Assembly (NCBI RefSeq): GCF_021533195.1
Contig: NZ_JAJNKB010000002.1
Location: 372,001 to 436,000, forward strand
From: Portibacter marinus
Lineage (GTDB): Bacteria > Bacteroidota > Bacteroidia > Chitinophagales > Saprospiraceae
Length of the DNA stretch: 64,000 nt
Direction of reading: 5' to 3'
This document shows, in pieces, positions 8,927 through 18,169 of this stretch. The notes under the pieces are model-generated. The model saw only the letters and a list, made by a program, of their open reading frames with translations. It ran no database searches and had not been told where the DNA came from. Made by a program: the position numbers and the translations under genes. Within the stretch, counting starts at the first letter, position 1. Every line of letters starts with the position of its first letter.

Positions 8927-9223
8927 ATGGCCAAGAATATTTTAATAAAACCCATCATTTCTGAAAAAGCAGAAATGTTATCGGAAACAACCAATCAATA
9001 CAGCTTTATCGTGAATCAGAAAGCGAATAAAGTAGAGGTAAAGAAGGCTGTAGAAGAAATGTATAGTGTGCATGTAGCTTCTGTGAATACGATGATTATG
9101 CCTGCGAAGGCGAGAAATAGAAATACGAGAAGCGGTTTGATCAAGGGTCGAGTTTCTTCTTTTAAAAAGGCCATCATCACATTGGCTGATGGAGAGGAGA
9201 TAGATTTTTACGGAGATATATAA
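8927..9223 (+). CDS. rplW: 50S ribosomal protein L23
   Basis: At 98 residues it begins MAKNILIKPIISEKAEMLSE, the standard L23 start. It sits at the mouth of the exit tunnel, where trigger factor and SRP dock. The region NTMIMPAKARNRNTRSGLIKG is the extended loop. It lies in the normal S10-operon position between rplD and rplB, with gaps of 18 and 28 bp. Confidence 0.97.
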   Translation: MAKNILIKPIISEKAEMLSETTNQYSFIVNQKANKVEVKKAVEEMYSVHVASVNTMIMPAKARNRNTRSGLIKGRVSSFKKAIITLADGEEIDFYGDI

Positions 9224-9251
9224 TTAGCATTAGTATAAAAATTATTTAACA

Positions 9252-10082
9252 ATGCCAGTAAAAAAGTACAGTCCAGTAACACCAGGTACGAGATTTAGAG
9301 TCGGTCTGGATTATTCAGGAGTATCAGAAAATAACCCTGAGAAAAGTCTTACTGCAAAGTTGTGTAAAACAGGTGGAAGAAACCACGACGGAAAGATGAC
9401 GATGAGGCAAAAAGGTGGTGGACACAAGAAGAAGTATAGAATTATAGATTTCAAGAGGGATAAGGAAGGAGTTCCAGGTAAAGTGAAGTCTATTGAATAT
9501 GATCCGAACAGAACGGCATTCATTGCATTGATTGTTTATGCGGACGGAGACAAAAGATATATCATCGCACCTAATAAGTTAAATGTAGGAGATGAGATTT
9601 TATCTGGAAAAGATGCTGCACCTAATGTTGGTAATGCTATGTATCTGGAAAATATACCTTTAGGATCCTCTATTCACGCAATTGAATTGACACCTGGAAG
9701 AGGTGCTGCGTTAGCCAGATCTGCAGGAACCTATGGTGTATTGATGGGCAGAGAAGGTAAGTATGCTTCCGTTAAGTTGCCAAGCGGTGAGGTTAGAAGA
9801 ATACTGATTACTTGTAAAGCGACCATTGGAACTACTTCTAATCCTGATCATACATTACAAGTTCTCGGTAAAGCCGGAAGAAAAAGATGGCTAGGAAGAA
9901 GACCTAGAGTGAGAGGTGTGGCTATGAATCCAGTCGATCACCCGATGGGTGGAGGTGAAGGTAAATCTTCAGGAGGTCATCCAAGATCAAGAACTGGTAT
10001 TATGGCTAAAGGTCAAAAGACCAGAAATGTAAAGAAGGCTTCTTCAAAGCTTATTATTTCTAAGAGAAAGAAAAAAAATTAA
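9252..10082 (+). CDS. rplB: 50S ribosomal protein L2
   Basis: The 276-residue protein has the typical L2 core: [19 protein letters not shown], a central domain with [17 protein letters not shown], and the C-terminal [18 protein letters not shown] stretch. The latter contains the conserved histidine near the peptidyl transferase centre. It is required for subunit association. rpsS follows after 6 bp. Confidence 0.98.
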   Translation: MPVKKYSPVTPGTRFRVGLDYSGVSENNPEKSLTAKLCKTGGRNHDGKMTMRQKGGGHKKKYRIIDFKRDKEGVPGKVKSIEYDPNRTAFIALIVYADGDKRYIIAPNKLNVGDEILSGKDAAPNVGNAMYLENIPLGSSIHAIELTPGRGAALARSAGTYGVLMGREGKYASVKLPSGEVRRILITCKATIGTTSNPDHTLQVLGKAGRKRWLGRRPRVRGVAMNPVDHPMGGGEGKSSGGHPRSRTGIMAKGQKTRNVKKASSKLIISKRKKKN

Positions 10083-10088
10083 GATAAT

Positions 10089-10355
10089 ATGGCTCGTTCA
10101 TTAAAAAAAGGACCATACGTTTTTCATAAGCTTTTGGACAAATTAGTCAAAGCTAAAGAATCGAATAAAAAAACAGTTATTAAAACCTGGTCAAGATCGT
10201 CAATGATTATTCCTGACATGGTAGGTGAAACAATAGCTGTACATAATGGTAAAACATTTATTCCTGTATTTATTACAGAGAATATGGTAGGGCATAAACT
10301 AGGTGAATTTTCACCTACCAGAAGCTTTAGAGGCCATTCTGGAAACCGAAAGTAA
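10089..10355 (+). CDS. rpsS: 30S ribosomal protein S19
   Basis: At 88 residues it begins [19 protein letters not shown] and ends [17 protein letters not shown], both highly conserved in S19. With S13 it forms the head side of the A-site finger bridge. It has the usual operon position between rplB and rplV. Confidence 0.98.
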   Translation: MARSLKKGPYVFHKLLDKLVKAKESNKKTVIKTWSRSSMIIPDMVGETIAVHNGKTFIPVFITENMVGHKLGEFSPTRSFRGHSGNRK

Positions 10356-10386
10356 TATTGATTTAAGTTTTTAAACGCAAATAAAA

Positions 10387-10785
10387 ATGGAAGCAGTTGC
10401 GAAATTAAGGAATTGTCCAATGTCGGCGCGAAAGATGAGACTGGTAGTAGATCTTATCAGAGGTAAGCGTGTTGATGAAGCGCTGAATATCCTTAAATAT
10501 ACAAAGAAGGAAGCAGCAGCATGGTTGGAAAAGCTATTGTTATCAGCTATCTCTAATTGGGAGAATAAGAACGATATGCTCTACAGTGCTGACGAATATG
10601 ATCTCTTTGTTAAAACTGTGTTTTCCGATGAAGGAACAATGCTGAAGCGATTCAGACCTGCGCCACACGGGCGTGCTCACAGGATTAGAAAGAGAACAAA
10701 TCACGTGACACTGATCGTGGAAAATAGAATTCCGATCGAAGAAGTCGAGCAGGAAGTGGAAGTCGCAGAAACAACAGAAGAATAA
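10387..10785 (+). CDS. rplV: 50S ribosomal protein L22
   Basis: The 132-residue protein begins MEAVAKLRNCPMSARKMRLV, and its long beta-hairpin region holds KRFRPAPHGRAHRIRKRTNH, which lines the exit tunnel and is where macrolide-resistance changes occur. The acidic tail (PIEEVEQEVEVAETTEE) extends beyond the enterobacterial protein. No tunnel-hairpin deletion is visible. It is followed by rpsC after 19 bp. Confidence 0.97.
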   Translation: MEAVAKLRNCPMSARKMRLVVDLIRGKRVDEALNILKYTKKEAAAWLEKLLLSAISNWENKNDMLYSADEYDLFVKTVFSDEGTMLKRFRPAPHGRAHRIRKRTNHVTLIVENRIPIEEVEQEVEVAETTEE

Positions 10786-10804
10786 ATATAAATCTATCAA
10801 ATAA

Positions 10805-11503
10805 ATGGGTCAAAAGACAAATCCAATAGGTAATAGATTAGGAATCATCAGAGGATGGGATTCTAATTGGTATGGCGGGCACTCTTTCGGAGATAACTTA
10901 ATCTCTGATGTGAAAATCAGAACTTACCTGAACGCCAGAATCCATAAAGGTGGTATCGCAAGAATTATCATTGAGCGTACACTGAAAAGAATCACAGTAA
11001 CCATTCATACTTCAAGACCCGGTATTATTATCGGAAAAGGTGGTTCAGAAGTTGATAGAATCAAGGAAGAATTGAAAAACCTTACAGGTAAGGATGTTCA
11101 GATCAATATTATTGAAATACGTAAACCGGAATTAGACGCTGCAATTGTAGCAGAATCTATTGCAAAGCAGATTCAGGGTAGGGTCAATTATAGAAGAGCT
11201 ATTAAGATGGCTATTCAATCTACCATGAGAGCTGGAGCAGAAGGTATTAAAGTAAGGATTTCGGGTCGATTAAATGGTGCGGAAATGGCAAGATCTGAAG
11301 AATATAAGGATGGTAGAACACCTTTGCATACTTTCAGAGCTGATATTGATTACTCATTGAATGAAGCTTTAACGGTTTACGGTAAGATCGGAGTGAAAGT
11401 ATGGATTTGTAAAGGTGAGGTTTTAGGTAAAAGAGATCTATCTCCTAATGTGGGCGTCGATAAGAAAAAAGGCGGAAAAAGAAGAGGTAGAAATAACAGG
11501 TAA
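10805..11503 (+). CDS. rpsC: 30S ribosomal protein S3
   Basis: S3, 232 residues, begins [20 protein letters not shown]. It contains the KH-domain GxxG loop in [20 protein letters not shown] and the C-terminal [15 protein letters not shown] stretch, whose basic residues line the mRNA entry channel. The lysine-rich tail ends [14 protein letters not shown] relatively long 93-bp gap with a promoter-like element precedes rplP. Confidence 0.98.
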   Translation: MGQKTNPIGNRLGIIRGWDSNWYGGHSFGDNLISDVKIRTYLNARIHKGGIARIIIERTLKRITVTIHTSRPGIIIGKGGSEVDRIKEELKNLTGKDVQINIIEIRKPELDAAIVAESIAKQIQGRVNYRRAIKMAIQSTMRAGAEGIKVRISGRLNGAEMARSEEYKDGRTPLHTFRADIDYSLNEALTVYGKIGVKVWICKGEVLGKRDLSPNVGVDKKKGGKRRGRNNR

Positions 11504-11518
11504 GTCAAATTAAAATTG

Positions 11519-11526
11519 TACTTTTG
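11519..11526 (+). promoter_or_regulatory. Possible internal promoter -7 element before rplP
   Basis: TACTTTTG is a perfect TAnnTTTG match in the unusually long 93-bp gap between rpsC and rplP. A clear -33 TTG at the right distance is missing, so this is a candidate only. Initiation near 11533 would give a 64-nt leader. Confidence 0.35.
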
Positions 11527-11596
11527 CACCGCTTTTGGAGAAAGGTACAGTTTGAAGAGCAATAAATTAAGCAAACGTTCATAAAAAGATAGTACA

Positions 11597-12016
11597 ATGT
11601 TACAACCAAAAAGGACGAAATATAGGAAACAGCAGAAGGGAAGAAATAGAGGTCTTGCTTATAAAGGAAGTTCTATTGATTTTGGAAGCTTTGCCTTGAA
11701 AACATTGGAACCAGGTTTCATTACGAATAGACAGATTGAAGCAGCAAGGATTGCGATGACCAGATATATGAAGAGAGAAGGAACTGTGTGGATCAGAATA
11801 TTTCCTGATAAACCTATTACCTCCAAACCTCAAGAAGTGAGGATGGGAAAGGGTAAGGGTGCTTTAGATCACTATGTGGCAGTTGTTAAGCCTGGAAGAG
11901 TACTATTCGAAATGGACGGAGTTTCATTCAATGTAGCTCAGGAAGCTTTGAGATTAGCAGCCCAGAAGTTACCGGTGAAAACCAAAACTGTAGTTAGAAG
12001 AGATTATCAAGAGTAA
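11597..12016 (+). CDS. rplP: 50S ribosomal protein L16
   Basis: At 139 residues it begins [19 protein letters not shown] and contains [19 protein letters not shown], the L16 signature near the A-site tRNA elbow. It stabilises tRNA accommodation and is added late in 50S assembly. rpmC follows after 19 bp. Confidence 0.98.
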   Translation: MLQPKRTKYRKQQKGRNRGLAYKGSSIDFGSFALKTLEPGFITNRQIEAARIAMTRYMKREGTVWIRIFPDKPITSKPQEVRMGKGKGALDHYVAVVKPGRVLFEMDGVSFNVAQEALRLAAQKLPVKTKTVVRRDYQE

Positions 12017-12035
12017 AATTTAAACAGAATTTTCA

Positions 12036-12290
12036 ATGGCGACTAAGAAATATTTAGAATTACAAGAATTGTCTGATGCTGATTTAGCGAATGAAATCAA
12101 GACTACTGAAGCACAATACAAAAATTTGAAATTCGATCACGCTATCAAGGGTCTTGACAATCCTTTGGCTTTGAAAGAAGTGAGAAGAGATATAGCAAGA
12201 TTAAAAACTGAATCAAGAAGAAGAGAGCTTGCAGCCATGTCGGAGGAAGCTAAGGCTAAGCGATCTAGGATTGTTGCCAGAAGAAAATAA
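12036..12290 (+). CDS. rpmC: 50S ribosomal protein L29
   Basis: The protein has 84 residues, longer than the roughly 63-65 of enterobacterial L29 because of a basic C-terminal tail ([17 protein letters not shown]). The core shows the two-helix pattern [20 protein letters not shown] and [20 protein letters not shown]. It lies next to the tunnel exit beside L23. Confidence 0.95.
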   Translation: MATKKYLELQELSDADLANEIKTTEAQYKNLKFDHAIKGLDNPLALKEVRRDIARLKTESRRRELAAMSEEAKAKRSRIVARRK

Positions 12291-12313
12291 TTAAGCTGTT
12301 AGAAATTTATAAA

Positions 12314-12574
12314 ATGACTGAAGAAAGAAAAATCAGGAAACAGAGAGTGGGAGTTGTAACCAGCAATAAAATGGACAAGTCGATCACTGTATCTGTAGAA
12401 AGAAGATTACAGCACCCGATTTACGGGAAATTTGTAAAAAAGTCTAAGAAATTTATGGCTCATGATGAAAAGAATGAGTGTAATATTGGTGACTTGGTAA
12501 AGATAACAGAGTCAAGACCTCTAAGCAAAAGCAAGAGGTGGAGATTAATAGAGATCCTTGAAAGGGCTAAATAA
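12314..12574 (+). CDS. rpsQ: 30S ribosomal protein S17
   Basis: The 86-residue protein has the OB-fold S17 pattern: [39 protein letters not shown] and the [19 protein letters not shown] signature. It binds the 5' domain of 16S rRNA early in assembly. It stands in the conserved rplP-rpmC-rpsQ-rplN order. Confidence 0.98.
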   Translation: MTEERKIRKQRVGVVTSNKMDKSITVSVERRLQHPIYGKFVKKSKKFMAHDEKNECNIGDLVKITESRPLSKSKRWRLIEILERAK

Positions 12575-12601
12575 TTTAAAGAGCATTACAAATCGTTAAC
12601 A

Positions 12602-12967
12602 ATGATTCAGCAGGAAAGTAGACTAAACGTCGCAGATAATAGTGGAGCTAAAGAAGTACTTTGTATTAAAGTACTGGGGGGATCTAAAAGAAGATACGCT
12701 TCCATAGGTGACAAGATTGTTGTGACAGTGAAAGAAGCTTCACCTAATGGTGTAAAAAAAGGTACTGTTTCACAAGCTGTTGTGGTCCGTACTAAGAAAG
12801 AAATTAGAAGAAAAGACGGTTCCTACATTCGATTTGATGATAATGCAGTAGTCCTTTTGACTGCGAATGACGAGCCCAGAGGTACCAGAATTTTTGGACC
12901 GGTTGCTAGAGAGTTAAGGGAAAGTGATTATATGAGAATTGTGTCATTGGCTCCTGAAGTATTATAA
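12602..12967 (+). CDS. rplN: 50S ribosomal protein L14
   Basis: The 121-residue protein begins [20 protein letters not shown] and contains [12 protein letters not shown] and the [13 protein letters not shown] signature. L14 forms intersubunit bridges with 16S rRNA and is the docking site of the silencing factor RsfS. It lies 27 bp after rpsQ and 9 bp before rplX. Confidence 0.98.
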   Translation: MIQQESRLNVADNSGAKEVLCIKVLGGSKRRYASIGDKIVVTVKEASPNGVKKGTVSQAVVVRTKKEIRRKDGSYIRFDDNAVVLLTANDEPRGTRIFGPVARELRESDYMRIVSLAPEVL

Positions 12968-12976
12968 TTTAAAATT

Positions 12977-13315
12977 ATGGGAAATTTAAAAACTAAGAAG
13001 TCCATGAAGGTACATGTTAAAAAAGGTGACAAGGTCATAGTTTTAGCTGGAGCTTCAAAAGGTAAGACAGGTAATGTCCTCGAGGTCTTTCCAAAGGACT
13101 ATAGAGCAGTTGTGGATGGTGTAAACATCGTGAAAAAACATACAAAGCCTTCTCAGGATAATCCGGGAGGAATTAATGAAATACCTGCACCAATTCACAT
13201 TTCTAATCTTGCTTTGGTAGACCCTAAGACGGGAGAAGCAACGAGAATAGGAAGAAAAGAGGTTGACGGTAAGTTGGTAAGATATTCTAAGAAGTCAGGT
13301 GAAATTATAAAGTAA
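12977..13315 (+). CDS. rplX: 50S ribosomal protein L24
   Basis: At 112 residues, L24 shows the KOW motif [20 protein letters not shown] and then [20 protein letters not shown]. It is one of the two initiator proteins of 50S assembly. Its stop overlaps the rplE start by one base (TAATG at 13313-13317), which suggests translational coupling. Confidence 0.97.
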   Translation: MGNLKTKKSMKVHVKKGDKVIVLAGASKGKTGNVLEVFPKDYRAVVDGVNIVKKHTKPSQDNPGGINEIPAPIHISNLALVDPKTGEATRIGRKEVDGKLVRYSKKSGEIIK

Positions 13316-13872
13316 TGAGTTACGTACCTAGATTAAAAAAATATTACAAAGAAGAAGTAGTTCCCAAGTTAATGGAAGAATTTGGATACAAAAGTATCAT
13401 GCAAGTTCCTAAATTGACAAAGATATCCTTGAATCAAGGGGTTGGTGGTGCTACTCAAGATAAGAAATTGGCAGAAAATGCTGTGGAAGAGATGTCTATT
13501 ATCACGGGTCAAAAAGCTGTTCCTGTGAAAGCTAAAAAGTCTGTGTCAAACTTTAAGTTGAGAGAAGACATGGTCATTGGAGCTAAAGTGACACTTAGGA
13601 AAGAAAGGATGTACGAATTTCTTGAAAGATTTGTTACAGTGGCTTTACCAAGGGTAAGAGACTTTAGAGGAATTTCTGATAAAAGTTTTGACGGTAGAGG
13701 TAATTACTCATTAGGTATTACTGAACAAATCATTTTTCCGGAAATTAATATTGATAGAGTCAATAAAATTACGGGAATGGACATCACATTTGTGACAACA
13801 GCTGAAACTGATGCAGAAGCATTAGCGTTGTTAAAGCATATGGGTCTTCCATTCAAAAATCAAAATAATTAA
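13315..13872 (+). CDS. rplE: 50S ribosomal protein L5
   Basis: The 185-residue protein begins [19 protein letters not shown] and carries the 5S-rRNA binding region ([20 protein letters not shown]) and [20 protein letters not shown]. It organises the central protuberance and contacts P-site tRNA. The start codon shares a base with the rplX stop. Confidence 0.98.
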   Translation: MSYVPRLKKYYKEEVVPKLMEEFGYKSIMQVPKLTKISLNQGVGGATQDKKLAENAVEEMSIITGQKAVPVKAKKSVSNFKLREDMVIGAKVTLRKERMYEFLERFVTVALPRVRDFRGISDKSFDGRGNYSLGITEQIIFPEINIDRVNKITGMDITFVTTAETDAEALALLKHMGLPFKNQNN

Positions 13873-13876
13873 TTAA

Positions 13877-14146
13877 ATGGCTAGGAAATCACTAATTGCC
13901 AGAGAAGCAAAAAGACAGAGATTAGTAGATAAGTATGCTGCACTAAGAAAGCAGTTGAAAGAAGAGGGAAGATGGGATGAGCTGGATAAGCTTCCTAAAA
14001 ATTCTTGTCCTGTTAGACTACATAACAGATGTCAACTTACTGGTAGGCCTAAAGGTTACATGAGAAAATTCAAGATTAATAGGGTTACTTTCCGAAAAAT
14101 GGCTAACGAGGGATTAATCCCCGGTATAACGAAAGCCAGCTGGTAA
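13877..14146 (+). CDS. rpsN: 30S ribosomal protein S14 (zinc-independent type)
   Basis: At 89 residues this is the long S14 form: [20 protein letters not shown] at the start and [20 protein letters not shown] near the end. Only isolated cysteines are present ([18 protein letters not shown]) and no CxxC pair, so it should not bind zinc. It lies in the normal spc-operon place between rplE and rpsH. Confidence 0.96.
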   Translation: MARKSLIAREAKRQRLVDKYAALRKQLKEEGRWDELDKLPKNSCPVRLHNRCQLTGRPKGYMRKFKINRVTFRKMANEGLIPGITKASW

Positions 14147-14173
14147 TTAAAATAAAAAATTAAGCTGTAGAAA

Positions 14174-14578
14174 ATGGCGAACACAGATCCGATAGCAGAT
14201 TATTTGACTAGAATTAGAAATGCTCAGCAAGCAGGTCACAGAATTGTTGAGATTCCTTCTTCAAAAATGAAGAAAGGCATCACTGAAATTTTGTACGATC
14301 AAGGTTATATTTTAAAATATAAGTTTGCTGATGATGAAGGTGTTCAGGGTACAATTAAGATTGCTCTTAAATACAAGCCTGGAACTAAAGATCCGGTAAT
14401 CAGAAAACTAGGAAGAATATCCAGATCAGGATTAAGAAAATATTCTGGTGCTGATGACTTGCCTAGGATTATTAATGGCTATGGTATAGGCATTGTTTCT
14501 ACATCTAAAGGATTGATGACTAACAAGCAAGCTATGAAAGAACACATTGGTGGCGAGCTTATTTGTTACGTTTATTAA
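14174..14578 (+). CDS. rpsH: 30S ribosomal protein S8
   Basis: The 134-residue protein begins MANTDPIADYLTRIRNAQQA and ends with the S8 signature GIGIVSTSKGLMTNKQA plus GGELICYVY. It binds the central domain of 16S rRNA. In enterobacteria it represses the spc operon at rplE; there is no room for an elaborate leader here, since gaps are 4-28 bp. Confidence 0.98.
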   Translation: MANTDPIADYLTRIRNAQQAGHRIVEIPSSKMKKGITEILYDQGYILKYKFADDEGVQGTIKIALKYKPGTKDPVIRKLGRISRSGLRKYSGADDLPRIINGYGIGIVSTSKGLMTNKQAMKEHIGGELICYVY

Positions 14579-14598
14579 TACAATAAAAATTTAACGTT

Positions 14599-15153
14599 AT
14601 GTCACGAATAGGAAATGCGATTATAGATTTACCAAAGGGTGTTACCATAGACATAGATAAGTCTAATGTGGTAACTGTTAAAGGTCCTAATGGTGAACTT
14701 ACTCAACAGATTGATCCGGATTTAGGCTTGGACATAAATGATAATGAAGTTACGCTTACCAGGCCGACTGATCAAAAAAGACATAGAGCTGTTCATGGCC
14801 TTTATCGCTCTTTAGTGAATAATATGGTGGTGGGTGTAACGGAAGGTTATACCAGAGAAATGGAGTTAGTAGGTGTAGGTTATAGAGCTAGTAACTCTGG
14901 TCAATTATTAGAGTTGACTCTCGGATATTCTCACCCTATCTTTTTCTTAATTCCGGACGAAGTTAAAGTGGAGACCATCACAGAAAAGGGAAAGAATCCA
15001 GTGGTTAAGTTGACCAGTAATGATAAGCAACTGATCGGTCAGATTTGTGCTAAAATCAGATCTCTAAGAAAGCCCGAACCATATAAAGGTAAGGGAATTA
15101 GATTTGTCGGTGAGCAAATAAGAACAAAAGCAGGTAAAACAGCTGCTAAATAA
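14599..15153 (+). CDS. rplF: 50S ribosomal protein L6
   Basis: At 184 residues it begins MSRIGNAIIDLPKGVTIDID and has the two L6 repeats, ending with KIRSLRKPEPYKGKGIRFVG. That is the conserved C-terminal signature near the sarcin-ricin loop. It lies 20 bp after rpsH and 30 bp before rplR. Confidence 0.98.
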   Translation: MSRIGNAIIDLPKGVTIDIDKSNVVTVKGPNGELTQQIDPDLGLDINDNEVTLTRPTDQKRHRAVHGLYRSLVNNMVVGVTEGYTREMELVGVGYRASNSGQLLELTLGYSHPIFFLIPDEVKVETITEKGKNPVVKLTSNDKQLIGQICAKIRSLRKPEPYKGKGIRFVGEQIRTKAGKTAAK

Positions 15154-15183
15154 TATAATGCGTTAAAGAAAATAATTTTCGCA

Positions 15184-15537
15184 ATGAAGTTAAGTAAGAA
15201 AGATAGTAGAAGGAGAATACACAAAAGAGTCAGGAAAAGTGTTTCCGGAACTTCGGAGAAACCCAGATTGTGTGTTTTTAGAAGTAATAATCTAATCTAC
15301 TGCCAATTAATTGATGATAGAGCTGGTCATACCTTGGCAGCCGCTTCATCCGTTGAAAACGGTATTTCAAAAGAAGGGAGTAAGAGTGAGCAAGCCAAGA
15401 AGGTGGGGGAACTTATTGCAAGTAAAGCAAAAGGCCTTGACATCGATAAGGTAGTTTTCGATAGAGGTGGTTACTTATATCATGGTAGAATTAAATCATT
15501 AGCTGAAGGTGCCAGGGAAGGTGGCCTTCAATTCTAA
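15184..15537 (+). CDS. rplR: 50S ribosomal protein L18
   Basis: The 117-residue protein shows [37 protein letters not shown] and the C-terminal [20 protein letters not shown] signature of L18. It carries 5S rRNA into the central protuberance with L5. rpsE follows after 10 bp. Confidence 0.98.
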   Translation: MKLSKKDSRRRIHKRVRKSVSGTSEKPRLCVFRSNNLIYCQLIDDRAGHTLAAASSVENGISKEGSKSEQAKKVGELIASKAKGLDIDKVVFDRGGYLYHGRIKSLAEGAREGGLQF

Positions 15538-15547
15538 ATAGATATTA

Positions 15548-16063
15548 ATGAGCAAACAATCAAATAGGGTAAAACCTGCAGAAACAGAATTAAAAGAAAA
15601 GTTAGTTACCCTTAACCGGGTTGCGAAAGTAACTAAAGGGGGACGAACTTTCAGCTTCTCAGCGATTGTAGTCGTAGGTGATGGGAATGGTACAGTTGGC
15701 CATGGCTTGGGTAAAGCACGAGATGTTTCTGAGTCCATTAGTAAGGCCGTGGATGATGCTAAGAAGAATCTAGTGAAGGTACCGATTATTAAGGGTACGA
15801 TTCCTCACGAACAAAAAGGAAAATATGGAGCTGGTAAGGTTTTGATCAAACCCGCTTCTGATGGTACAGGTGTAATTGCAGGTGGTGCGATGAGAGCTGT
15901 TTTAGAAAGTGCAGGTGTACACAACGTACTTGCAAAATCACAGGGCTCCTCTAATCCACATAACGTAGTAAAAGCTACCATAGACGCTCTAAGAAAATTA
16001 AGAAATCCTTTTGACATTGCAAAAGAAAGAGGAATTTCAGTTGAAAAGTTATACAACGGTTAA
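15548..16063 (+). CDS. rpsE: 30S ribosomal protein S5
   Basis: S5 has 171 residues. The N-terminal RNA-binding domain shows [20 protein letters not shown] and [19 protein letters not shown], and the second domain [19 protein letters not shown] and [16 protein letters not shown]. The 20-30 loop linked to spectinomycin action is of normal length. It precedes rpmD by 22 bp. Confidence 0.98.
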   Translation: MSKQSNRVKPAETELKEKLVTLNRVAKVTKGGRTFSFSAIVVVGDGNGTVGHGLGKARDVSESISKAVDDAKKNLVKVPIIKGTIPHEQKGKYGAGKVLIKPASDGTGVIAGGAMRAVLESAGVHNVLAKSQGSSNPHNVVKATIDALRKLRNPFDIAKERGISVEKLYNG

Positions 16064-16085
16064 AAACCGTATAAATATTTATAAA

Positions 16086-16265
16086 ATGGCAAGTGTAAGA
16101 ATAACTCAGGTTAAAAGTGTGATTGATAGACCTAAGAAACAAAAGGACACTATGAAAGCACTGGGTTTAAGAAAAATGCATCAGACTGTAGAAAAAGAGG
16201 CGACTCCTCAGATTCAAGGGATGATCGATAAAGTGAGTCATTTAGTTAAAGTAGAAGAAATTTAA
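16086..16265 (+). CDS. rpmD: 50S ribosomal protein L30
   Basis: Starting at the ATG at 16086 gives a 59-residue protein, [20 protein letters not shown], the right size for bacterial L30. The frame is open further upstream to 16011, but that would overlap the end of rpsE and add a non-homologous stretch, so the internal start is chosen. The motif [12 protein letters not shown] is the L30 signature. Its usual neighbours rpsE and rplO flank it. Confidence 0.95.
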   Translation: MASVRITQVKSVIDRPKKQKDTMKALGLRKMHQTVEKEATPQIQGMIDKVSHLVKVEEI

Positions 16266-16278
16266 AATTTTATCCAAA

Positions 16279-16725
16279 ATGGATTTAAGTACATTAAAGC
16301 CTGCAGAAGGTTCAGTAAAGAAAAAGACCAGAATAGCCAGAGGACAAGGCTCTGGAAAAGGTGGTACAGCTACCAGAGGACACAAAGGTGCTAAGTCTCG
16401 TTCTGGATACAAGAAAAAGAGAGGTTTCGAAGGTGGACAAATGCCACTTCAGCAAAGAATACCTAAAAGAGGATTCAAGAATCCTAACAGGAAGTCTTAC
16501 GTTGCGATCAATCTCGATTATCTTCAGGAAATGAGTGACAAGTTTGAAATTAAAGAAGTTACTCCTGAAGTACTAAAAGAAAGAGGGATCATTAAGTCTA
16601 CTGACCTGATCAAATTGTTGGGAAGAGGTGAATTGAATAAAACCTTGACTATCAAGGTCAATGCCGCGTCTGAAAGTGCTGTAAAGGCTGTAGAAGCAAA
16701 AGGTGGCACGGTAACCATCGTATAA
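16279..16725 (+). CDS. rplO: 50S ribosomal protein L15
   Basis: The 148-residue protein has the glycine- and lysine-rich N-terminus KKKTRIARGQGSGKGGTATR followed by GGQMPLQQRIPKRGFKNPNR and the C-terminal VEAKGGTVTIV motif. It is a late-assembly 50S protein threaded through 23S rRNA. It is the last r-protein gene before secY, with a 72-bp gap. Confidence 0.97.
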   Translation: MDLSTLKPAEGSVKKKTRIARGQGSGKGGTATRGHKGAKSRSGYKKKRGFEGGQMPLQQRIPKRGFKNPNRKSYVAINLDYLQEMSDKFEIKEVTPEVLKERGIIKSTDLIKLLGRGELNKTLTIKVNAASESAVKAVEAKGGTVTIV

Positions 16726-16762
16726 TATTTTTTAGCAATATGTGAAACTTTGCTAACTTGCG

Positions 16763-16785
16763 ACCGGTTAATAATGGATACCGGT
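16763..16785 (+). promoter_or_regulatory. Inverted repeat in the rplO-secY gap
   Basis: ACCGGT occurs at 16763-16768 and again at 16780-16785. Each copy is self-palindromic, so together they can form a stem with an 11-nt loop, ending 12 nt before the secY ATG. It is followed by A-rich sequence and not a T-run, so it is not a terminator. Two near copies of a 6-bp palindrome could be a protein site or an RNA hairpin near the start. Function unknown. Confidence 0.25.
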
Positions 16786-16797
16786 AAAAAATAACAA

Positions 16798-18162
16798 ATG
16801 AAGAAGTTTATAGATACTTTAAAGAATATCTGGAGTATTACCGAACTAAGGAATCGAATCTTATTTACGCTTTTTATTTTAGCTGTTTTTAGGTTTGGTT
16901 CTTTTGTCGTTTTACCTGGTGTGAATCCTGAAGCATTGGCTGCAGCTGCAGCGCAACGAGGTGCTAACGATATTTTAGGATTGATAAATGCATTTACCGG
17001 TGGTGCATTTAATAATGCTGCGGTATTTGCATTAGGAATTATGCCGTATATCACTGCCTCAATCATCATTCAGTTGTTGGGTTTTGCAGTACCTTACTTT
17101 CAGCGCCTACAACAAAAAGAAGGTGAGTCTGGCAGAAAGAAAATAAATCAGATCACGCGATTTTTGACAGTCTTGATCACTTTGGTACAAGGAGGTGGAT
17201 ATCTGTTAATGATTAAGAGTACACCAGGTGCTGTAGATGCAAACCTCAATCCATCTATCTTCTGGTTCTCTAATTTGATCATCTTATCTACAGGTACTGT
17301 ATTCGCAATGTGGTTGGGTGAAAAAATTACTGACAGAGGGATTGGAAACGGTATATCCTTATTAATCATGGTTGGTATCATTGCAACCTTACCAAGAGCG
17401 TTCTTCGCTGAACTTCAGACACAGCTGAACCAGACCAGCATCATTGTATTTATCGTTGAGTTAGTTGTGCTATTCATGGTCGTTCTTGCTTCGGTCTTGA
17501 TCGTTCAGGGTGTTCGAAAAATACCCATTCAATTTGCAAAACGAATGGTGGGTCGGACATCAGGAAACATTCCGGTATCAGGTGCAAGAGACTATATTCC
17601 ATTAAAAGTGAACGCAGCGGGAGTAATGCCAATTATCTTTGCACAGGCCATTATGTTCTTGCCTGGTTCAATAGCTGGGTTTTTCTCAGACGAAGCAGCA
17701 AATAGTGGTTTGCTATTGCAACTTCAAAATTGGAAATCATTACCATATAATATCATATTCTTTTTCCTGGTAGTCATTTTTACTTACGTGTATACGGCAT
17801 TATTGGTGAATCCTCAGCAATATGCTGAATATCTTAAAAGGCAGAATGCATTTATTCCAGGAATAAAACCAGGCAAAAGTACTCAGGATTTCATAGATAA
17901 TCTGACCACAAGAGTAACTTTGCCAGGATCTATTTTCTTAGGATTGATCTCTGTATTTCCTGCAATGGTGGGCGCTTTTGGAGTAAATGATGCATTTGCG
18001 ATTTTCTTTGGAGGTACCTCTTTATTGATTATGGTAGGTGTTGTATTGGATACACTACAACAAGTGGAGAGCCATCTTTTGATGAGAAAGTACGATGGGC
18101 TGGTAAAATCAGGCCGACTAAAAGGTCGGAGTGGTATGCAGCCGATTGGCACCAATATGTAA
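16798..18162 (+). CDS. secY: Preprotein translocase subunit SecY
   Basis: The 454-residue membrane protein has about ten hydrophobic segments. Conserved SecY sequences include LRNRILFTLFILAVFRFGS, the plug region with GGAFNNAAVFALGIMPYITAS, and the cytoplasmic loop GVRKIPIQFAKRMVGRTSG. SecY is the protein-conducting channel of the Sec translocon. T9SS cargo and the many lipoproteins in this window must pass it first. It keeps its ancestral place at the end of the spc operon, with map 7 bp downstream. Confidence 0.98.
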   Translation: MKKFIDTLKNIWSITELRNRILFTLFILAVFRFGSFVVLPGVNPEALAAAAAQRGANDILGLINAFTGGAFNNAAVFALGIMPYITASIIIQLLGFAVPYFQRLQQKEGESGRKKINQITRFLTVLITLVQGGGYLLMIKSTPGAVDANLNPSIFWFSNLIILSTGTVFAMWLGEKITDRGIGNGISLLIMVGIIATLPRAFFAELQTQLNQTSIIVFIVELVVLFMVVLASVLIVQGVRKIPIQFAKRMVGRTSGNIPVSGARDYIPLKVNAAGVMPIIFAQAIMFLPGSIAGFFSDEAANSGLLLQLQNWKSLPYNIIFFFLVVIFTYVYTALLVNPQQYAEYLKRQNAFIPGIKPGKSTQDFIDNLTTRVTLPGSIFLGLISVFPAMVGAFGVNDAFAIFFGGTSLLIMVGVVLDTLQQVESHLLMRKYDGLVKSGRLKGRSGMQPIGTNM

Positions 18163-18169
18163 TCCAGAC

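Noticed and set aside
18131-18169. Longer start for methionine aminopeptidase overlapping secY
   Set aside because: The extra residues do not resemble the family, while the GTG at 18170 gives the usual N-terminus 7 bp after the secY stop.
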